NCBI GenBank assembly: GCA_030442035.1
Contig: JAUJEA010000003.1
Span: 1-64,000 of the forward strand
Source of the DNA: Splendidivirga corallicola
Lineage (GTDB): Bacteria; Bacteroidota; Bacteroidia; Cytophagales; Cyclobacteriaceae
Length of the DNA stretch: 64,000 nt
Direction of reading: 5' to 3'
The notes under the pieces are model-generated. The model did not search any database. It saw only the letters and a list, made by a program, of their open reading frames with translations, and had not been told where the DNA came from. This document shows positions 8,740-17,153 of this stretch, one piece after another (the stretch's first letter is position 1; each line of letters opens with the position of its first letter). A program made the translations under genes and the position numbers.

Positions 8740-9288
8740 TCAATACATGATCTCCTTTAGAATTTTCTGTAATTTTTGTTTGGCATTATATAATTGGGAT
8801 TTTGAAGTACCAATTGAAATTCCCAGCAGCTCAGCAACCTCTTTATGGCTGTACCCTTCTACTTCTATGAGCAGAAAAACATTTCGATATCCCTGAGACA
8901 ATTGTGCAATACCCTTTTCCAAATACTCCCCGGTCAAATTCTCGTCCCATTCAATGGTTACTTGTTCCGAAAGTGCTGTCTGATCCTCCAGAGATTCAAT
9001 AGGAATAACCTTTTTTTGTTTGGCCAAACCGGCTCTTACCACAATTACTTTTATCCAGGCCCCAAGTGTCGACCTCCCCTGGAAAGAACCAATGCTCTTA
9101 AATATCTGAATAAACGCATCCTGTAATGCATCGGCAGCATCGTCTTCATCATTAAGCATCCGGTAAAGTATCGTGTACATTCGATCTTTGTATTTGTCAT
9201 ACACAGTCCGTTGTGCCTGCCTGTCGTGATTGACACAGGCACTGACAAGTTCCAACTCATATCTATCTGCTTTATGCACCAAATTCAT
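8740..9288 (-). CDS. ECF RNA polymerase sigma factor
   Basis: 182 residues. Region 2 is visible as 'MLNDEDDAADALQDAFIQIF' plus the following GSFQGRSTLGAWI, and region 4 as 'YRNVFLLIEVEGYSHKEVAELLGIS' with the helix-turn-helix ending in GTSKSQLYNAKQKL. It heads a minus-strand series running to about 5465 or 4348, so it probably activates its own envelope-stress operon. No classical -35/-10 was assigned for its promoter in 9289-9400. Confidence 0.9.
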   Translation of the reverse strand: MNLVHKADRYELELVSACVNHDRQAQRTVYDKYKDRMYTILYRMLNDEDDAADALQDAFIQIFKSIGSFQGRSTLGAWIKVIVVRAGLAKQKKVIPIESLEDQTALSEQVTIEWDENLTGEYLEKGIAQLSQGYRNVFLLIEVEGYSHKEVAELLGISIGTSKSQLYNAKQKLQKILKEIMY

Positions 9289-9541
9289 TTACCAGTTTTT
9301 TAAAATGCCTTAAGCTAACAATCAATGTGAATGCCATTTTTACGGACTGTTTAATTCAAAGTGGTGAGAATATGGGAAAAGGTTGTATGCCAGGTGATTT
9401 TTTTTAATAATTTTTATCCAGCCCTACCATATAATTGAAATTAGTTAAGTCGAGTTAATTTTTATAAGCTATTCCAAATCAATTAATCTAGCTCATGATA
9501 GAATAAAAATATCGAGAGCAACTCAAAATTGGCTTGAAGAA

Positions 9542-9781
9542 ATGAAAAGAGAGATCGAACACGGTTTCATTGGTATTGAAAAGATCAACACAACCGATGA
9601 GGAGGCCGATCAACTGGTTGGCAGGTTTGTAGGAATATCACTACAAGTAGAAGACATATATGATGTATATCAGAAATTGCTTTCCAAGGGTGTCACATTT
9701 GTAAAACCTCCCGAAAAACAACCCTGGGGAGGTACATTAGCACATTTTTTTGATTACGATAAAAACGTATTGGATGAATAG
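9542..9781 (+). pseudogene. VOC family protein, C-terminal fragment
   Basis: 79 codons that match only the second half of a VOC module: DEEADQLVGRFVGISLQVEDIYDVYQKLLSKGV... followed by 'PWGGTLAHFFDYDKNVLDE'. The first beta-alpha unit is missing. The frame stays open upstream to 9449 but that sequence (SRATQNWLEEM before the ATG) does not resemble the expected N-terminal half. The end is also shorter than the usual 'DPDGNxxxLxx'. Most simply a truncated relic of a glyoxalase-like gene. Confidence 0.55.
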
Positions 9782-9810
9782 CTTTTGCTTTGCCTAGGAG
9801 AAGAAGAGAA

Positions 9811-9849
9811 GAGGTTACCAATCTTCGCATTTGGAAGCCTGGTAACCTC
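9811..9849. terminator. inverted repeat between convergent genes
   Basis: GAGGTTACCA (9811-9820) and TGGTAACCTC (9840-9849) are perfect inverted copies, with an inner CTTC/GAAG pairing. It lies between the plus-strand VOC fragment and the minus-strand DUF1761 gene, where a bidirectional terminator is expected; no long T-run follows. Confidence 0.5.
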
Positions 9850-9876
9850 ACCCTATTCATTTTGAGTTTTGACTTT

Positions 9877-10281
9877 TCACTTCCAAACGCCTACTATCGC
9901 CCCCATCACGATGAAGGTGATCACGTGGTATCCGGCATTGATAAAGAATAGTTTTAAAGATTTCCTTTCAAACAAGTAAGTAACACCCATAGCTGCCGCC
10001 ACCCAGCCGATTCCGGCCAGGGCACCTGCTGTCATACCCCACACCAGGTCATTGGAATCACTTAAAAAAGCAGCCAGGTTAAATGACATAATCAGTGCCA
10101 GCACAAATGATCCGCCGAAGATCATGGGCATATTAGCTCCCTTTAGGTCTTCTTCTGAAAAACCATTTTCTACCATCCACGATTTTGAGAATAGAATAGG
10201 TGAGTACCACAATCCTCCAATAAGGAAAGTTGATAGTGCTGCTATAAATATAGCCAGGTAGTTTAAGTTCGATAGGTCCAT
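9877..10281 (-). CDS. DUF1761 domain-containing membrane protein
   Basis: 134 residues with four hydrophobic segments. The N-terminal half carries the DUF1761 signature: AALSTFLIGGLWYSPILF followed by a charged SKSWMVENGFSEEDLKG loop, then further transmembrane helices and a C-terminal 'AGYHVITFIVMGAIVGVWK'. Function of the family is unknown. Both flanks carry the simple AT-rich motif TTTTGAGTTNTGA (9855-9872 and 10285-10318). Confidence 0.85.
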   Translation of the reverse strand: MDLSNLNYLAIFIAALSTFLIGGLWYSPILFSKSWMVENGFSEEDLKGANMPMIFGGSFVLALIMSFNLAAFLSDSNDLVWGMTAGALAGIGWVAAAMGVTYLFERKSLKLFFINAGYHVITFIVMGAIVGVWK

Positions 10282-10382
10282 TATTTTAGTTTTGAGTTAT
10301 GAGTTTTGAATTTTGAGTTGTCTGTAAAAAGCCTCCCATTTAGCACAAGGCAATAAATAATCCTTTGACATATGGTGCATTT

Positions 10383-10949
10383 CTATTCATTGACAAGCTG
10401 ATTGGCTTTGACAAGATATTTTTTTAGGTGATCATTGATCTCTCCTTTTTCCCTAACCTCAATCATATGTGAAATTCTGGGCATGGTTCCCAGGCTTTTG
10501 GCTTTAACCACATAATCATTGAATTCAATGTTTTGCAGATCAAGACCTACCCTAATCTCATTTTTGTTGATCTTAGCTACTGCAAACTCCTTTTTATTTC
10601 TAAAAGAGATGTATCCTTTGGTTGGTACAATTTGAACAGCTGCGAAATTATCTTTAACCACTTTTTCCAAAGTTTGGTAGATTTCCAGTTTGTCTTCTTT
10701 ACCTGCAAAATGTGCATTAAACAGCGCCCGAGAATCATGGACAGGCTTACCATCATTCAGGTAAATTCCTGCCAAAAATGTAGCATGAGAGTGGATCAAA
10801 CCCTGATCTTTTTTGAGCCAGTCCACGGTCTCTTTCATTTTTTGAAATGATTGATTCTTTAATATGCCCAACCAATCATCCAAAGTTCTGTTTGTCTTTT
10901 CTTTAACAGTTTCAATAAATTCTTTTTCCAATTCTTCTGCGGTCTTCAT
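10383..10949 (-). CDS. DUF4287/DUF5655 domain protein
   Basis: 188 residues, cytosolic. The first ~60 residues are the DUF4287 type (NRTLDDWLGILKNQ...MKETVDWLKKDQGLIHSHA) and the C-terminal ~120 residues the DUF5655 type (VHDSRALFNAHF..., VPTKGYISFRNKKEFA, ending LKKYLVKANQLV). Biochemical role unknown; related proteins are common single genes in Bacteroidota and Actinobacteria. It lies among other small stress-type genes on the same strand. Confidence 0.82.
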   Translation of the reverse strand: MKTAEELEKEFIETVKEKTNRTLDDWLGILKNQSFQKMKETVDWLKKDQGLIHSHATFLAGIYLNDGKPVHDSRALFNAHFAGKEDKLEIYQTLEKVVKDNFAAVQIVPTKGYISFRNKKEFAVAKINKNEIRVGLDLQNIEFNDYVVKAKSLGTMPRISHMIEVREKGEINDHLKKYLVKANQLVNE

Positions 10950-11192
10950 GATCTATTCAATTTTTTGTTGAGTTAGTTTCATGCTTTCAATATGCTTGAG
11001 ACAATCTTTGATTTGTGCTATGCGCGAAAATCATCTCGTAACACCTTCAATAGAGAAGGATCATGTTTATCAACTAATATGGTTGCTGTATTCTTTCTTG
11101 CACTACCGGAAATCTCCTTTTCATCATGGCAAGATCCGGCTTTAAATTGAATCAGTTTTAGCTCGAAACAATTTGAAATAGATAAAATGTCT

Positions 11193-11621
11193 TTATGCTT
11201 CTACGGTTTTATATTTTCTCCAAAGAGCAAGCATTAGCGCCATTATTTCATATTTAATAAGCACTACTAATTCATCAATCAAGGTTAATTGAAACGGTCG
11301 GAGCGTAAAGGCATTTTGCGTTCCCACTTCTAAAAACAGAAATACAAACCAAAATATAAATGCCAGCTTCAATCCTTTAAAAGCACTATCCACTTTCAGC
11401 TCTTTGAATAACCAGGCCAGCAAATATGCCAGGGCAATAGCCGCAACAATTGGCCAAACCATAACAAATGGGCTTTGATCGGCAAAATCTTCTTCCACTA
11501 CTTTGTTAAGTTCCATCCATCTTATTCCAAAGAATAATTTGTCATACCAAAATGGTGGAATAAACTGAACCACAATGATGGAGATCCAAACCGCTAAATG
11601 ATTAATTTTCTGCTCTTTCAT
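11193..11621 (-). CDS. hypothetical four-helix membrane protein
   Basis: 142 residues with about four transmembrane segments (near 8-26, 53-71, 83-104 and 118-136). Starts MKEQKINHLAVWISIIVVQF. No family recognised. The 240 bases between it and the DUF4287 gene contain a 57-codon minus-strand frame ending at 11031 without a start codon, which I do not call a gene. Confidence 0.65.
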   Translation of the reverse strand: MKEQKINHLAVWISIIVVQFIPPFWYDKLFFGIRWMELNKVVEEDFADQSPFVMVWPIVAAIALAYLLAWLFKELKVDSAFKGLKLAFIFWFVFLFLEVGTQNAFTLRPFQLTLIDELVVLIKYEIMALMLALWRKYKTVEA

Positions 11622-11728
11622 AGATTAAAAAAATTTAGGTTAGTGATTGTTTATCATCAATATAAACTTTTAAAATGAATTGATCAGCGTATATCTTGCC
11701 ATGCCAACGGTTAGCATAAATTCCTCCT

Positions 11729-12145
11729 TTATTCTTTACTCTCAGCCGTAAAAACTCCTTTGCCAGTATACCAGGGCCTGATTTTGGTTAGTAACCTTCC
11801 AGCCCTCACTGCTGGATCGCGTGCTGCCATCTTTTCGGCGGCCTCCATGCTTTCCAATTTCAAAATAAAGATCCCTCCTCCACCTTCGAATGGTCCGGCT
11901 AACATTAACACGTTTTCCTCAGCCATTTTCCCAATATTAGCCATATGAGCAGCCTGAATGCTATCGACCTGTGCTTTCGGCAATTCCGGCCGGTCCGGAT
12001 TGGTGATAAGCTCTACGAAATAATACTTTACAATCTCATCCGGTATACCGGATTTTGATTGCGCCTGTGAAGTAAATGAGCTTAATAAGACAAGGCTTGC
12101 TACGAAGTAAGTGATATATAGGACTTTAGTCTTCATCATGATCAA
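11729..12145 (-). CDS. exported YciI-like protein
   Basis: 138 residues: signal peptide (about 1-29, ending SQAQ) followed by a YCII-related dimeric alpha-beta domain. Family features are the histidine in 'IQAAHMANIGKMAEENVLMLAGPFE' and the GGGGIFILKLESMEAAEKMAARDPAV segment. Most YciI proteins are cytosolic, so the signal peptide is notable; exported forms are found in Bacteroidota. The downstream neighbour in transcription is unrelated; the VOC gene upstream (12160) is 14 bases away and probably co-transcribed. Confidence 0.8.
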   Translation of the reverse strand: MIMMKTKVLYITYFVASLVLLSSFTSQAQSKSGIPDEIVKYYFVELITNPDRPELPKAQVDSIQAAHMANIGKMAEENVLMLAGPFEGGGGIFILKLESMEAAEKMAARDPAVRAGRLLTKIRPWYTGKGVFTAESKE

Positions 12146-12159
12146 ATATTCAAATTAAA

Positions 12160-12528
12160 TTACTTTGCATCCGGATCAGCCTGCATAGCGCCGTGAACAT
12201 ATCCTTCCGGATCCTGAAAATAAATCAACCAGCCGATTGTTGGAATAGCCATTTTTGGTACCACGACTTGACCACCATTTGATTCAATAGCCTTAGCAGT
12301 TGCATCAAGGTCTTTGACATCAAGGGTATTGATGATGGGTTGGTTTGGCTCTCGTTTTTTTGCAATCGCTCCGTTAATACCGGGCACATTGTCTTCACCG
12401 GTTTTGGCAAGCCAATATTCCTGTTCTCCCCATTGGTTAAATTCCCAACCAAATACTGCCGAGTAGAAAATCATTGATTTTTCCGGATTTTCTGAGGGGA
12501 TCTCAAAATGTAATATTCTAGAAGCCAT
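12160..12528 (-). CDS. VOC (glyoxalase-like) family protein
   Basis: 122 residues, one VOC module: starts MASRILHFEIPSENPEKSM, has FYSAVFGWEF and ends in FQDPEGYVHGAMQADPDAK. This is the YdcI/PhnB-like 'lactoylglutathione lyase-like' subgroup seen beside YciI-type proteins. Stop is 14 bases before the YciI-like start, suggesting one transcript. Confidence 0.85.
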   Translation of the reverse strand: MASRILHFEIPSENPEKSMIFYSAVFGWEFNQWGEQEYWLAKTGEDNVPGINGAIAKKREPNQPIINTLDVKDLDATAKAIESNGGQVVVPKMAIPTIGWLIYFQDPEGYVHGAMQADPDAK

Positions 12529-12684
12529 GGTTTATAAAGTGTTAAAGTATTGAAGTGTTTTTAAGTTGTTCTGATGTTGTTCGTTTGATAAATATATTAG
12601 TAATTTGAGTAGCATGCTGGCCGCAAAAACCGAAACGGAAAAATATGCGACTCAAGCATCCGAAATAAATGACCAAGGAATAAG

Positions 12685-13719
12685 ATGGCCAATCGCATAT
12701 CCATAAACGATAAGGTAATCAGAGTGATAGGGGTGCAATTCTTTGGGTTGATCATTCCGAATGCCACAGGACTGATTTCCAGTAATGATCAATCCATCAC
12801 TTATTTACTGTTGACTTATGGCTATTTTATTTTTACCGCATTTATGATTTGGGAGGGGAACCGTTTTTTTCTATTTAAGCTCCAGGAAAAATTCACCTGG
12901 TTTCTACATCCCATTCAAAAAGTGGTTATTATTCTGGCCATGAATGTTTTTTATACCGCTCCATTGGTTATTGTATTATTAACTATCTGGTATAAAGTTT
13001 CAGGAAATCCTTTCAACTGGCAGGTTATCCAAGTGACAACCATTGTTTGCGTGGTTTGTGTAATTTTCATTACCCACATTTATGAAACCGTATTTCTTAT
13101 CAAACAACGGGAGGAGGATATCGTAAAAAGTGAGCAATTGGAAAGAGCTAAAGCCCAGGCTGAACTTGAGGCGCTGAAAAATCAGATCGATCCTCATTTC
13201 ATGTTTAACTCTTTGAATAGCCTGTCTTATTTGATTGAGAAGAATACCGGCAAGGCCAAACAATTCACGGAAAGTTTGGCAGAAGTATATCGATATATCT
13301 TAAGTAACAAAGATCAAACCCTTGTCATACTGGAAGACGAACTTTCCTTTTTAAATAAATATATTTCCTTACTACATCTTCGCTTTGAAAAAGCACTGCA
13401 AGTTAATTTTGATTTGCCCGAAGAGATGAAAAGCGATTTTCTGATTCCTCCAATTTCTATATTCATCGCCCTTGAAAATGTCGTTAAACACAACGAAATT
13501 TCAAAAAAGGCCCCTTTATCGGTTTATATTAAACAAGTGAATAGTAAGCTTTCTATTATTAATAAGATTGTTAAGAAAAAAACGCTGCACCATTCATCTA
13601 AAATAGGCTTGAAAAATCTGGACGAAAGATTCAAAATTATCGTAGGAGAAGGCATCAAGGTACAAAATGATCAGAATCAATTTGAATTGCATCTACCCTT
13701 ACTAAAACTAAGCAATTGA
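12685..13719 (+). CDS. LytS-type sensor histidine kinase (His_kinase family)
   Basis: 344 residues. Four transmembrane helices in the first ~150 residues, a coiled linker rich in Glu/Ala (QREEDIVKSEQLERAKAQAE), then the His_kinase motif DPHFMFNSLNSLSYL whose histidine is the phosphorylation site, and a degenerate C-terminal ATPase region (PPISIFIALENVVKHNE, then GLKNLDERF). Its stop overlaps the start of the LytTR regulator, so the two form one two-component pair acting at the membrane. Signal unknown. Confidence 0.9.
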   Translation: MANRISINDKVIRVIGVQFFGLIIPNATGLISSNDQSITYLLLTYGYFIFTAFMIWEGNRFFLFKLQEKFTWFLHPIQKVVIILAMNVFYTAPLVIVLLTIWYKVSGNPFNWQVIQVTTIVCVVCVIFITHIYETVFLIKQREEDIVKSEQLERAKAQAELEALKNQIDPHFMFNSLNSLSYLIEKNTGKAKQFTESLAEVYRYILSNKDQTLVILEDELSFLNKYISLLHLRFEKALQVNFDLPEEMKSDFLIPPISIFIALENVVKHNEISKKAPLSVYIKQVNSKLSIINKIVKKKTLHHSSKIGLKNLDERFKIIVGEGIKVQNDQNQFELHLPLLKLSN

Positions 13720-14471
13720 AACAGGTAATTATCATCGAAGACGAATCAACAGCGGTTGAGAAACTTGTAGCCATGCTGCAACATGTCGATCCACTTATCG
13801 AAGTAGTTGCTTCCTTGGAAAGTGTTAAAGAAACGCTGGATTGGTTAGCAAAAAACCAAAAGCCTGATCTGGCCTTTGTGGATGTACAGCTTTCTGATGA
13901 TACTTCCTTTGAAATATTCAAACAACAAGAGATATCTTTCCCTGTGATCTTCACCACTGCGTATGATGAATACATCATGGAATCTTTTGAATACAATTCC
14001 ATAGATTATCTGTTAAAACCTATTCAGGAGGATCGACTGAGAAAAGCGTTGGAAAAGGTGAAAAAATTGGAGACCCATTTTCTCCAACATAAATTCAACC
14101 AGATCTTTGAACAAGGCACCATCAATAATCAGACTTTCAAAAGACGGTTTCTGGTAAAAAAGGGGGTTGATTATGTTTCAGTAAATACAAAAGATATTGC
14201 CTATTTTTTTACCGAATACAAAATCGTTTTTCTCCGTGACAAGAAAGGTGATAAATATATCATTGACAAAACGCTCACTGAATTGGAACAGGAACTTGAT
14301 CCGGACAATTTTTTCAGAGCTAACCGGAAGTACCTAGTGAATATTGAGGCCATTGAGAAATTTAAATCTGACAATGGAAAAATCGCCCTGCAAATAAGTC
14401 CTGCAACCAATGAAGAAGTCACTGTGAGTAAAGAAAATGCCCCTAATTTCCGTAAATGGATTGAAGGATAG
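13716..14471 (+). CDS. LytTR-family response regulator
   Basis: 251 residues. Receiver domain (1-~120) with acidic pocket IIEDE, phospho-acceptor Asp in LAFVDVQLSD, T in FTTAYDEY and K in YLLKPI; C-terminal LytTR DNA-binding domain (KKGVDYVSVNTKDIAYF..., FRANRKYLVNIEAIEKF). The start codon is TTG at 13716-13718, overlapping the kinase stop by 4 bases, which fits translational coupling. Targets are not obvious from the window. Confidence 0.92.
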   Translation: MKQVIIIEDESTAVEKLVAMLQHVDPLIEVVASLESVKETLDWLAKNQKPDLAFVDVQLSDDTSFEIFKQQEISFPVIFTTAYDEYIMESFEYNSIDYLLKPIQEDRLRKALEKVKKLETHFLQHKFNQIFEQGTINNQTFKRRFLVKKGVDYVSVNTKDIAYFFTEYKIVFLRDKKGDKYIIDKTLTELEQELDPDNFFRANRKYLVNIEAIEKFKSDNGKIALQISPATNEEVTVSKENAPNFRKWIEG

Positions 14472-14770
14472 ATGAATGTCTAATGATGGGCTTTGAATTG
14501 TTCCGGACTGCGCCGGATGGATGTCTTTTGATGAGGTAAAATGCCAATGAAATGATAAAATTGTCATAGTGATTCATCAATGAACTTCTTACCTTTCCGG
14601 AGTTGTTTTATCTATAGTTTAATCCATTGGTTAAAATCATCAAACTTATTTGATTCAATAATTTAAGTGCCTAAGTATCAAATACTCTAAATCTTTAGTA
14701 GGCTATGACTGAATAAAAGATAAAAGCTAATAGAATTTTATTTTTCAAAGCACTACAAAATTTTACCTAT
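14472..14770. other. intergenic region after the LytTR gene
   Basis: About 300 bases without a gene. A short stem TCCGG (14502-14506)/CCGGA (14513-14517) lies just after the regulator gene, with no T-run. The remainder is AT-rich and should hold the promoter of the TlpA-like gene. Confidence 0.4.
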
Positions 14771-15949
14771 ATGGAACTCAAAAAAATTATAATTCAAAGA
14801 ATATCCGGCTTACTATGCTTAACTATTCTCACGCTATTTTGCTTATCGGCCTGTCAAAACAATTCAAGAAGTGAAGCAGATGAAAATCAGACCAATTATC
14901 ATATAGCTGGGCAGGTGGAACAATTCCCGGACAGCGCAGAGGTTTATCTGTATGCTTTTGATCCTATCAAGCAAATCTCTACTCCCATTGATACTTCCCA
15001 AATCGATGACAAAGGTAAATATCAACTTAGCTATGAATTTAGTGAACCATCTTTGTTGAAACTTCGATTCTTTGGAGAACAGACCGTTTATATTGTAGTG
15101 GACGAAGGACAAAATGATGTTACCCTGAATGTCGAAGGAAAACGAAAGGGCAGTGCTTTGGTGAAAGGCTCACCGGACTCGGAAAAACTTCTTGCTTATG
15201 AAAAATTCAGAGTGGCCTCTTATAACCAATGGGTCCGCCCCACCTACGACTCAATGGATGCGGCTACTGAGCGAGGCGACACGCAAGCTGAGATAGAAGC
15301 AGTCCATCAATATACCATCAACAATGAAATCCACCGAAAAGAACTGATTGATTTTACCAAGAAAGAAATTGGAACCTCTATTGCCTTGTATGGCACCATG
15401 CTTCGATGGACCGGGGATGATAAAATTGGAGAACTGGAGGCATTGGTCTCGGCATTTAAAGCAGAACACCCTTCCCTGACTATGACCTCACACATGCAGG
15501 ACAAAGTCAGTCGTTTCAAGAAGGTGGCCATTGGAGTACAGGCACCGCCTTTAGCCCAATCAGACACTGCTGGTAACATGGTTGATTTGGCTGATATCAA
15601 TGCCAAGGTGATTCTAATAGATTTCTGGGCTTCCTGGTGCGGCCCCTGTATCCTGCAGATCCCTGACTTAAATGAGGCTTATGATAAGTATCATGAGAAG
15701 GGTTTTGAGATTGTCAGTGTTTCGGTTGACCATAATGGAGATAAATGGAAAAGGGCCATCAGAAAATATGAAATGCCCTGGATCCATATGTCCGATCTGA
15801 AAGAATGGGAATCGGATGCAGCCAAAAATTACAACGTCACTTTTGTCCCCTTCAATTTCCTCCTAGATGGAGAAGGAAAAATCCTTGCCAAGAATTTACA
15901 CAGCAAGGCATTGTCGGATAAGTTGGAGGAACTTCTGGTGAGTAATTGA
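14771..15949 (+). CDS. TlpA-like thiol-disulfide oxidoreductase lipoprotein with DUF4369
   Basis: 392 residues. Lipobox CLSAC near residue 28 indicates a lipid-anchored envelope protein. Residues ~40-140 are the beta-rich DUF4369 domain (YHIAGQVEQFPDSAEVYLYA), then a helical linker, then a thioredoxin fold from ~255 with the active site WASWCGPC and a cis-proline-type loop near 'VTFVPFNFLL'. The family reduces or oxidises disulfides in the periplasm of Bacteroidota. It is transcribed alone. Confidence 0.9.
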   Translation: MELKKIIIQRISGLLCLTILTLFCLSACQNNSRSEADENQTNYHIAGQVEQFPDSAEVYLYAFDPIKQISTPIDTSQIDDKGKYQLSYEFSEPSLLKLRFFGEQTVYIVVDEGQNDVTLNVEGKRKGSALVKGSPDSEKLLAYEKFRVASYNQWVRPTYDSMDAATERGDTQAEIEAVHQYTINNEIHRKELIDFTKKEIGTSIALYGTMLRWTGDDKIGELEALVSAFKAEHPSLTMTSHMQDKVSRFKKVAIGVQAPPLAQSDTAGNMVDLADINAKVILIDFWASWCGPCILQIPDLNEAYDKYHEKGFEIVSVSVDHNGDKWKRAIRKYEMPWIHMSDLKEWESDAAKNYNVTFVPFNFLLDGEGKILAKNLHSKALSDKLEELLVSN

Positions 15950-16048
15950 CCCTACTTTATTAAGTTTAAGTAACAAACTAACAGGTTTTTGTATTTTCAA
16001 TTAGGCCAAAACGTGATTTAGGTTTGTACATCGGTATCTACTACTGAT

Positions 16049-16465
16049 TTATATCCCCCGCTGGCGGGGGCAGGGGGTGGATTTTTCTATTCTTAAAATT
16101 GTATCTTCGATTTCACAAATCACCGTATTAATATGATTCAAAACTTCTTCATCATCAAATCTCAACAGGATAAAACCAGCCTTTTCTAGTTTCTCTTGAC
16201 GGATTTTATCATTCTTTTTAACCTCTTCCCAGTGATGTGTAATTCCATCCACTTCTATGATTAATTTCAATTCTTTGCACATAAAATCAGCAATATAATT
16301 CAAAACGGGTCGCTGTCTTCTAAATTGGTGTCCTCTCATTTGTCTGGCCTTTAGTGCATATTTCCAAAGACAAGCTTCGGCCTTTGTCATATTTTTTCGC
16401 AGATGATTGGCAAACGGACGCAGTTTCTTATTATAACCATAGTAGTTATTTTTAGCTGGTTTCAT
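16049..16465 (-). CDS. DUF559 (Vsr-like) endonuclease domain protein
   Basis: 138 residues. The body (about 15-125) is the DUF559 restriction-endonuclease-like fold: 'MTKAEACLWKYALKARQMRGHQFRRQ', then YIADFMCKELKLIIEVDG with the catalytic-type D...E-x-D, and GFILLRFDDEEVL. The last eight residues (STPCPRQRGI) are encoded by a GC palindrome at 16055-16070, and a second palindrome lies upstream at 16594-16609. Such solitary DUF559 genes with palindromic repeats recur in Bacteroidota; cellular role is unknown. Confidence 0.85.
   Translation of the reverse strand: MKPAKNNYYGYNKKLRPFANHLRKNMTKAEACLWKYALKARQMRGHQFRRQRPVLNYIADFMCKELKLIIEVDGITHHWEEVKKNDKIRQEKLEKAGFILLRFDDEEVLNHINTVICEIEDTILRIEKSTPCPRQRGI
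16055..16070. repeat. GC-rich palindrome at DUF559 gene 3' end
   Basis: CCCCCGC (16055-16061) and GCGGGGG (16064-16070) are perfect inverted copies with a 2-nt loop, followed by CAGGGGGTGG. It overlaps the last codons of the DUF559 gene and differs strongly in composition from its surroundings. Confidence 0.7.
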
Positions 16466-16593
16466 AGACTTAAAGTTCTTTATCTGGTTGATTGATATTT
16501 TCGTTCTTTCAAGATGATAATACTAAAAATATTCTAATCTCTCTACCAATAAAACAGAAACTTTTCTTTTCCAAGCTTATGCCCCCTCCTACA

Positions 16594-16609
16594 CCTCCCC
16601 AAGGGGAGG
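16594..16609. repeat. GC-rich palindrome upstream of DUF559 gene
   Basis: CCTCCCC (16594-16600) and GGGGAGG (16603-16609) are perfect inverted copies, within the context CCCCCTCCTACACCTCCCC. This resembles short repeats common in Bacteroidota intergenic DNA and forms a pair with the palindrome at 16055 around the DUF559 gene. Confidence 0.7.
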
Positions 16610-16652
16610 ACATCGTTTTAGTTCTATGAAAACTTTTGTCTCATCTATCTAT

Positions 16653-16678
16653 TAATTAAACCTAGTAAGGTTTAATTA
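16653..16678. repeat. AT-rich inverted repeat upstream of small membrane gene
   Basis: TAATTAAACCT (16653-16663) and AGGTTTAATTA (16668-16678) are perfect 11-base inverted copies around AGTA. It lies about 25 bases upstream of the promoter proposed for the gene at 16769, so it could be an operator or an attenuating hairpin. Confidence 0.5.
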
Positions 16679-16702
16679 GCAATGAATCATTTCGGACTTG
16701 TA

Positions 16703-16731
16703 TTGCTAATTGCTTTTAATGTTTATCTTTA
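16703..16731 (+). promoter_or_regulatory. Bacteroidota-type promoter candidate
   Basis: TTG (16703-16705), an 18-base spacer and TATCTTTA (16724-16731) resemble the TTTG/TAnnTTTG consensus, 37 bases before the ATG of the membrane protein gene at 16769. Confidence 0.4.
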
Positions 16732-16768
16732 AAGGTGAGATTTTATTTAGCAGGAATTTTTTTCAACC

Positions 16769-17116
16769 ATGCTGCCACTCGATAGTCCTGAAGTAGAAAC
16801 CAAGAAAAGATATCTGTATCACTGGGCATTTTATTCATTTATAGGGGTTCCCTCATCGTTTGTTATGCTCATAATCTTGACCCTCTTTGACAATGGTTAT
16901 TGGGTCAGCCGGTTCAATCTTTCAGGAATTCCCCTGTATACAATGGCTTTATGGACCACTTTGGGTTTTATAGGTTTAGGTATACTACTTTCTATGATTA
17001 GTTTGGTGAAAAAAGAACCTTGGTTTTCACTAAAGTATGTTGCTGTTATCGGAAACGGCATTTTTGCTTTGCTCCTTTTAGGAATAGGAGCCCTTTACCT
17101 TTTACAGACATTCTGA
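16769..17116 (+). CDS. hypothetical three-helix membrane protein
   Basis: 115 residues with three transmembrane segments (about 19-40, 54-76 and 87-112). No family recognised. It has its own promoter candidate and runs towards the sulfatase remnant on the opposite strand, so it is probably a single-gene transcript. Confidence 0.65.
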   Translation: MLPLDSPEVETKKRYLYHWAFYSFIGVPSSFVMLIILTLFDNGYWVSRFNLSGIPLYTMALWTTLGFIGLGILLSMISLVKKEPWFSLKYVAVIGNGIFALLLLGIGALYLLQTF

Positions 17117-17153
17117 TATTTTCATCCAGTTGGATGACTGTTGAACTCATCAA

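Noticed and set aside
9855-10318. TTTTGAGTTNTGA motifs flanking the DUF1761 gene
   Set aside because: Low-complexity sequence common in AT-rich spacers; no evidence of an element boundary.
11031-11201. 57-codon minus-strand frame ending at 11031 (…KNTATILVDKHDPSIEGVTR)
   Set aside because: No start codon, no family resemblance; probably chance in a 240-base gap.
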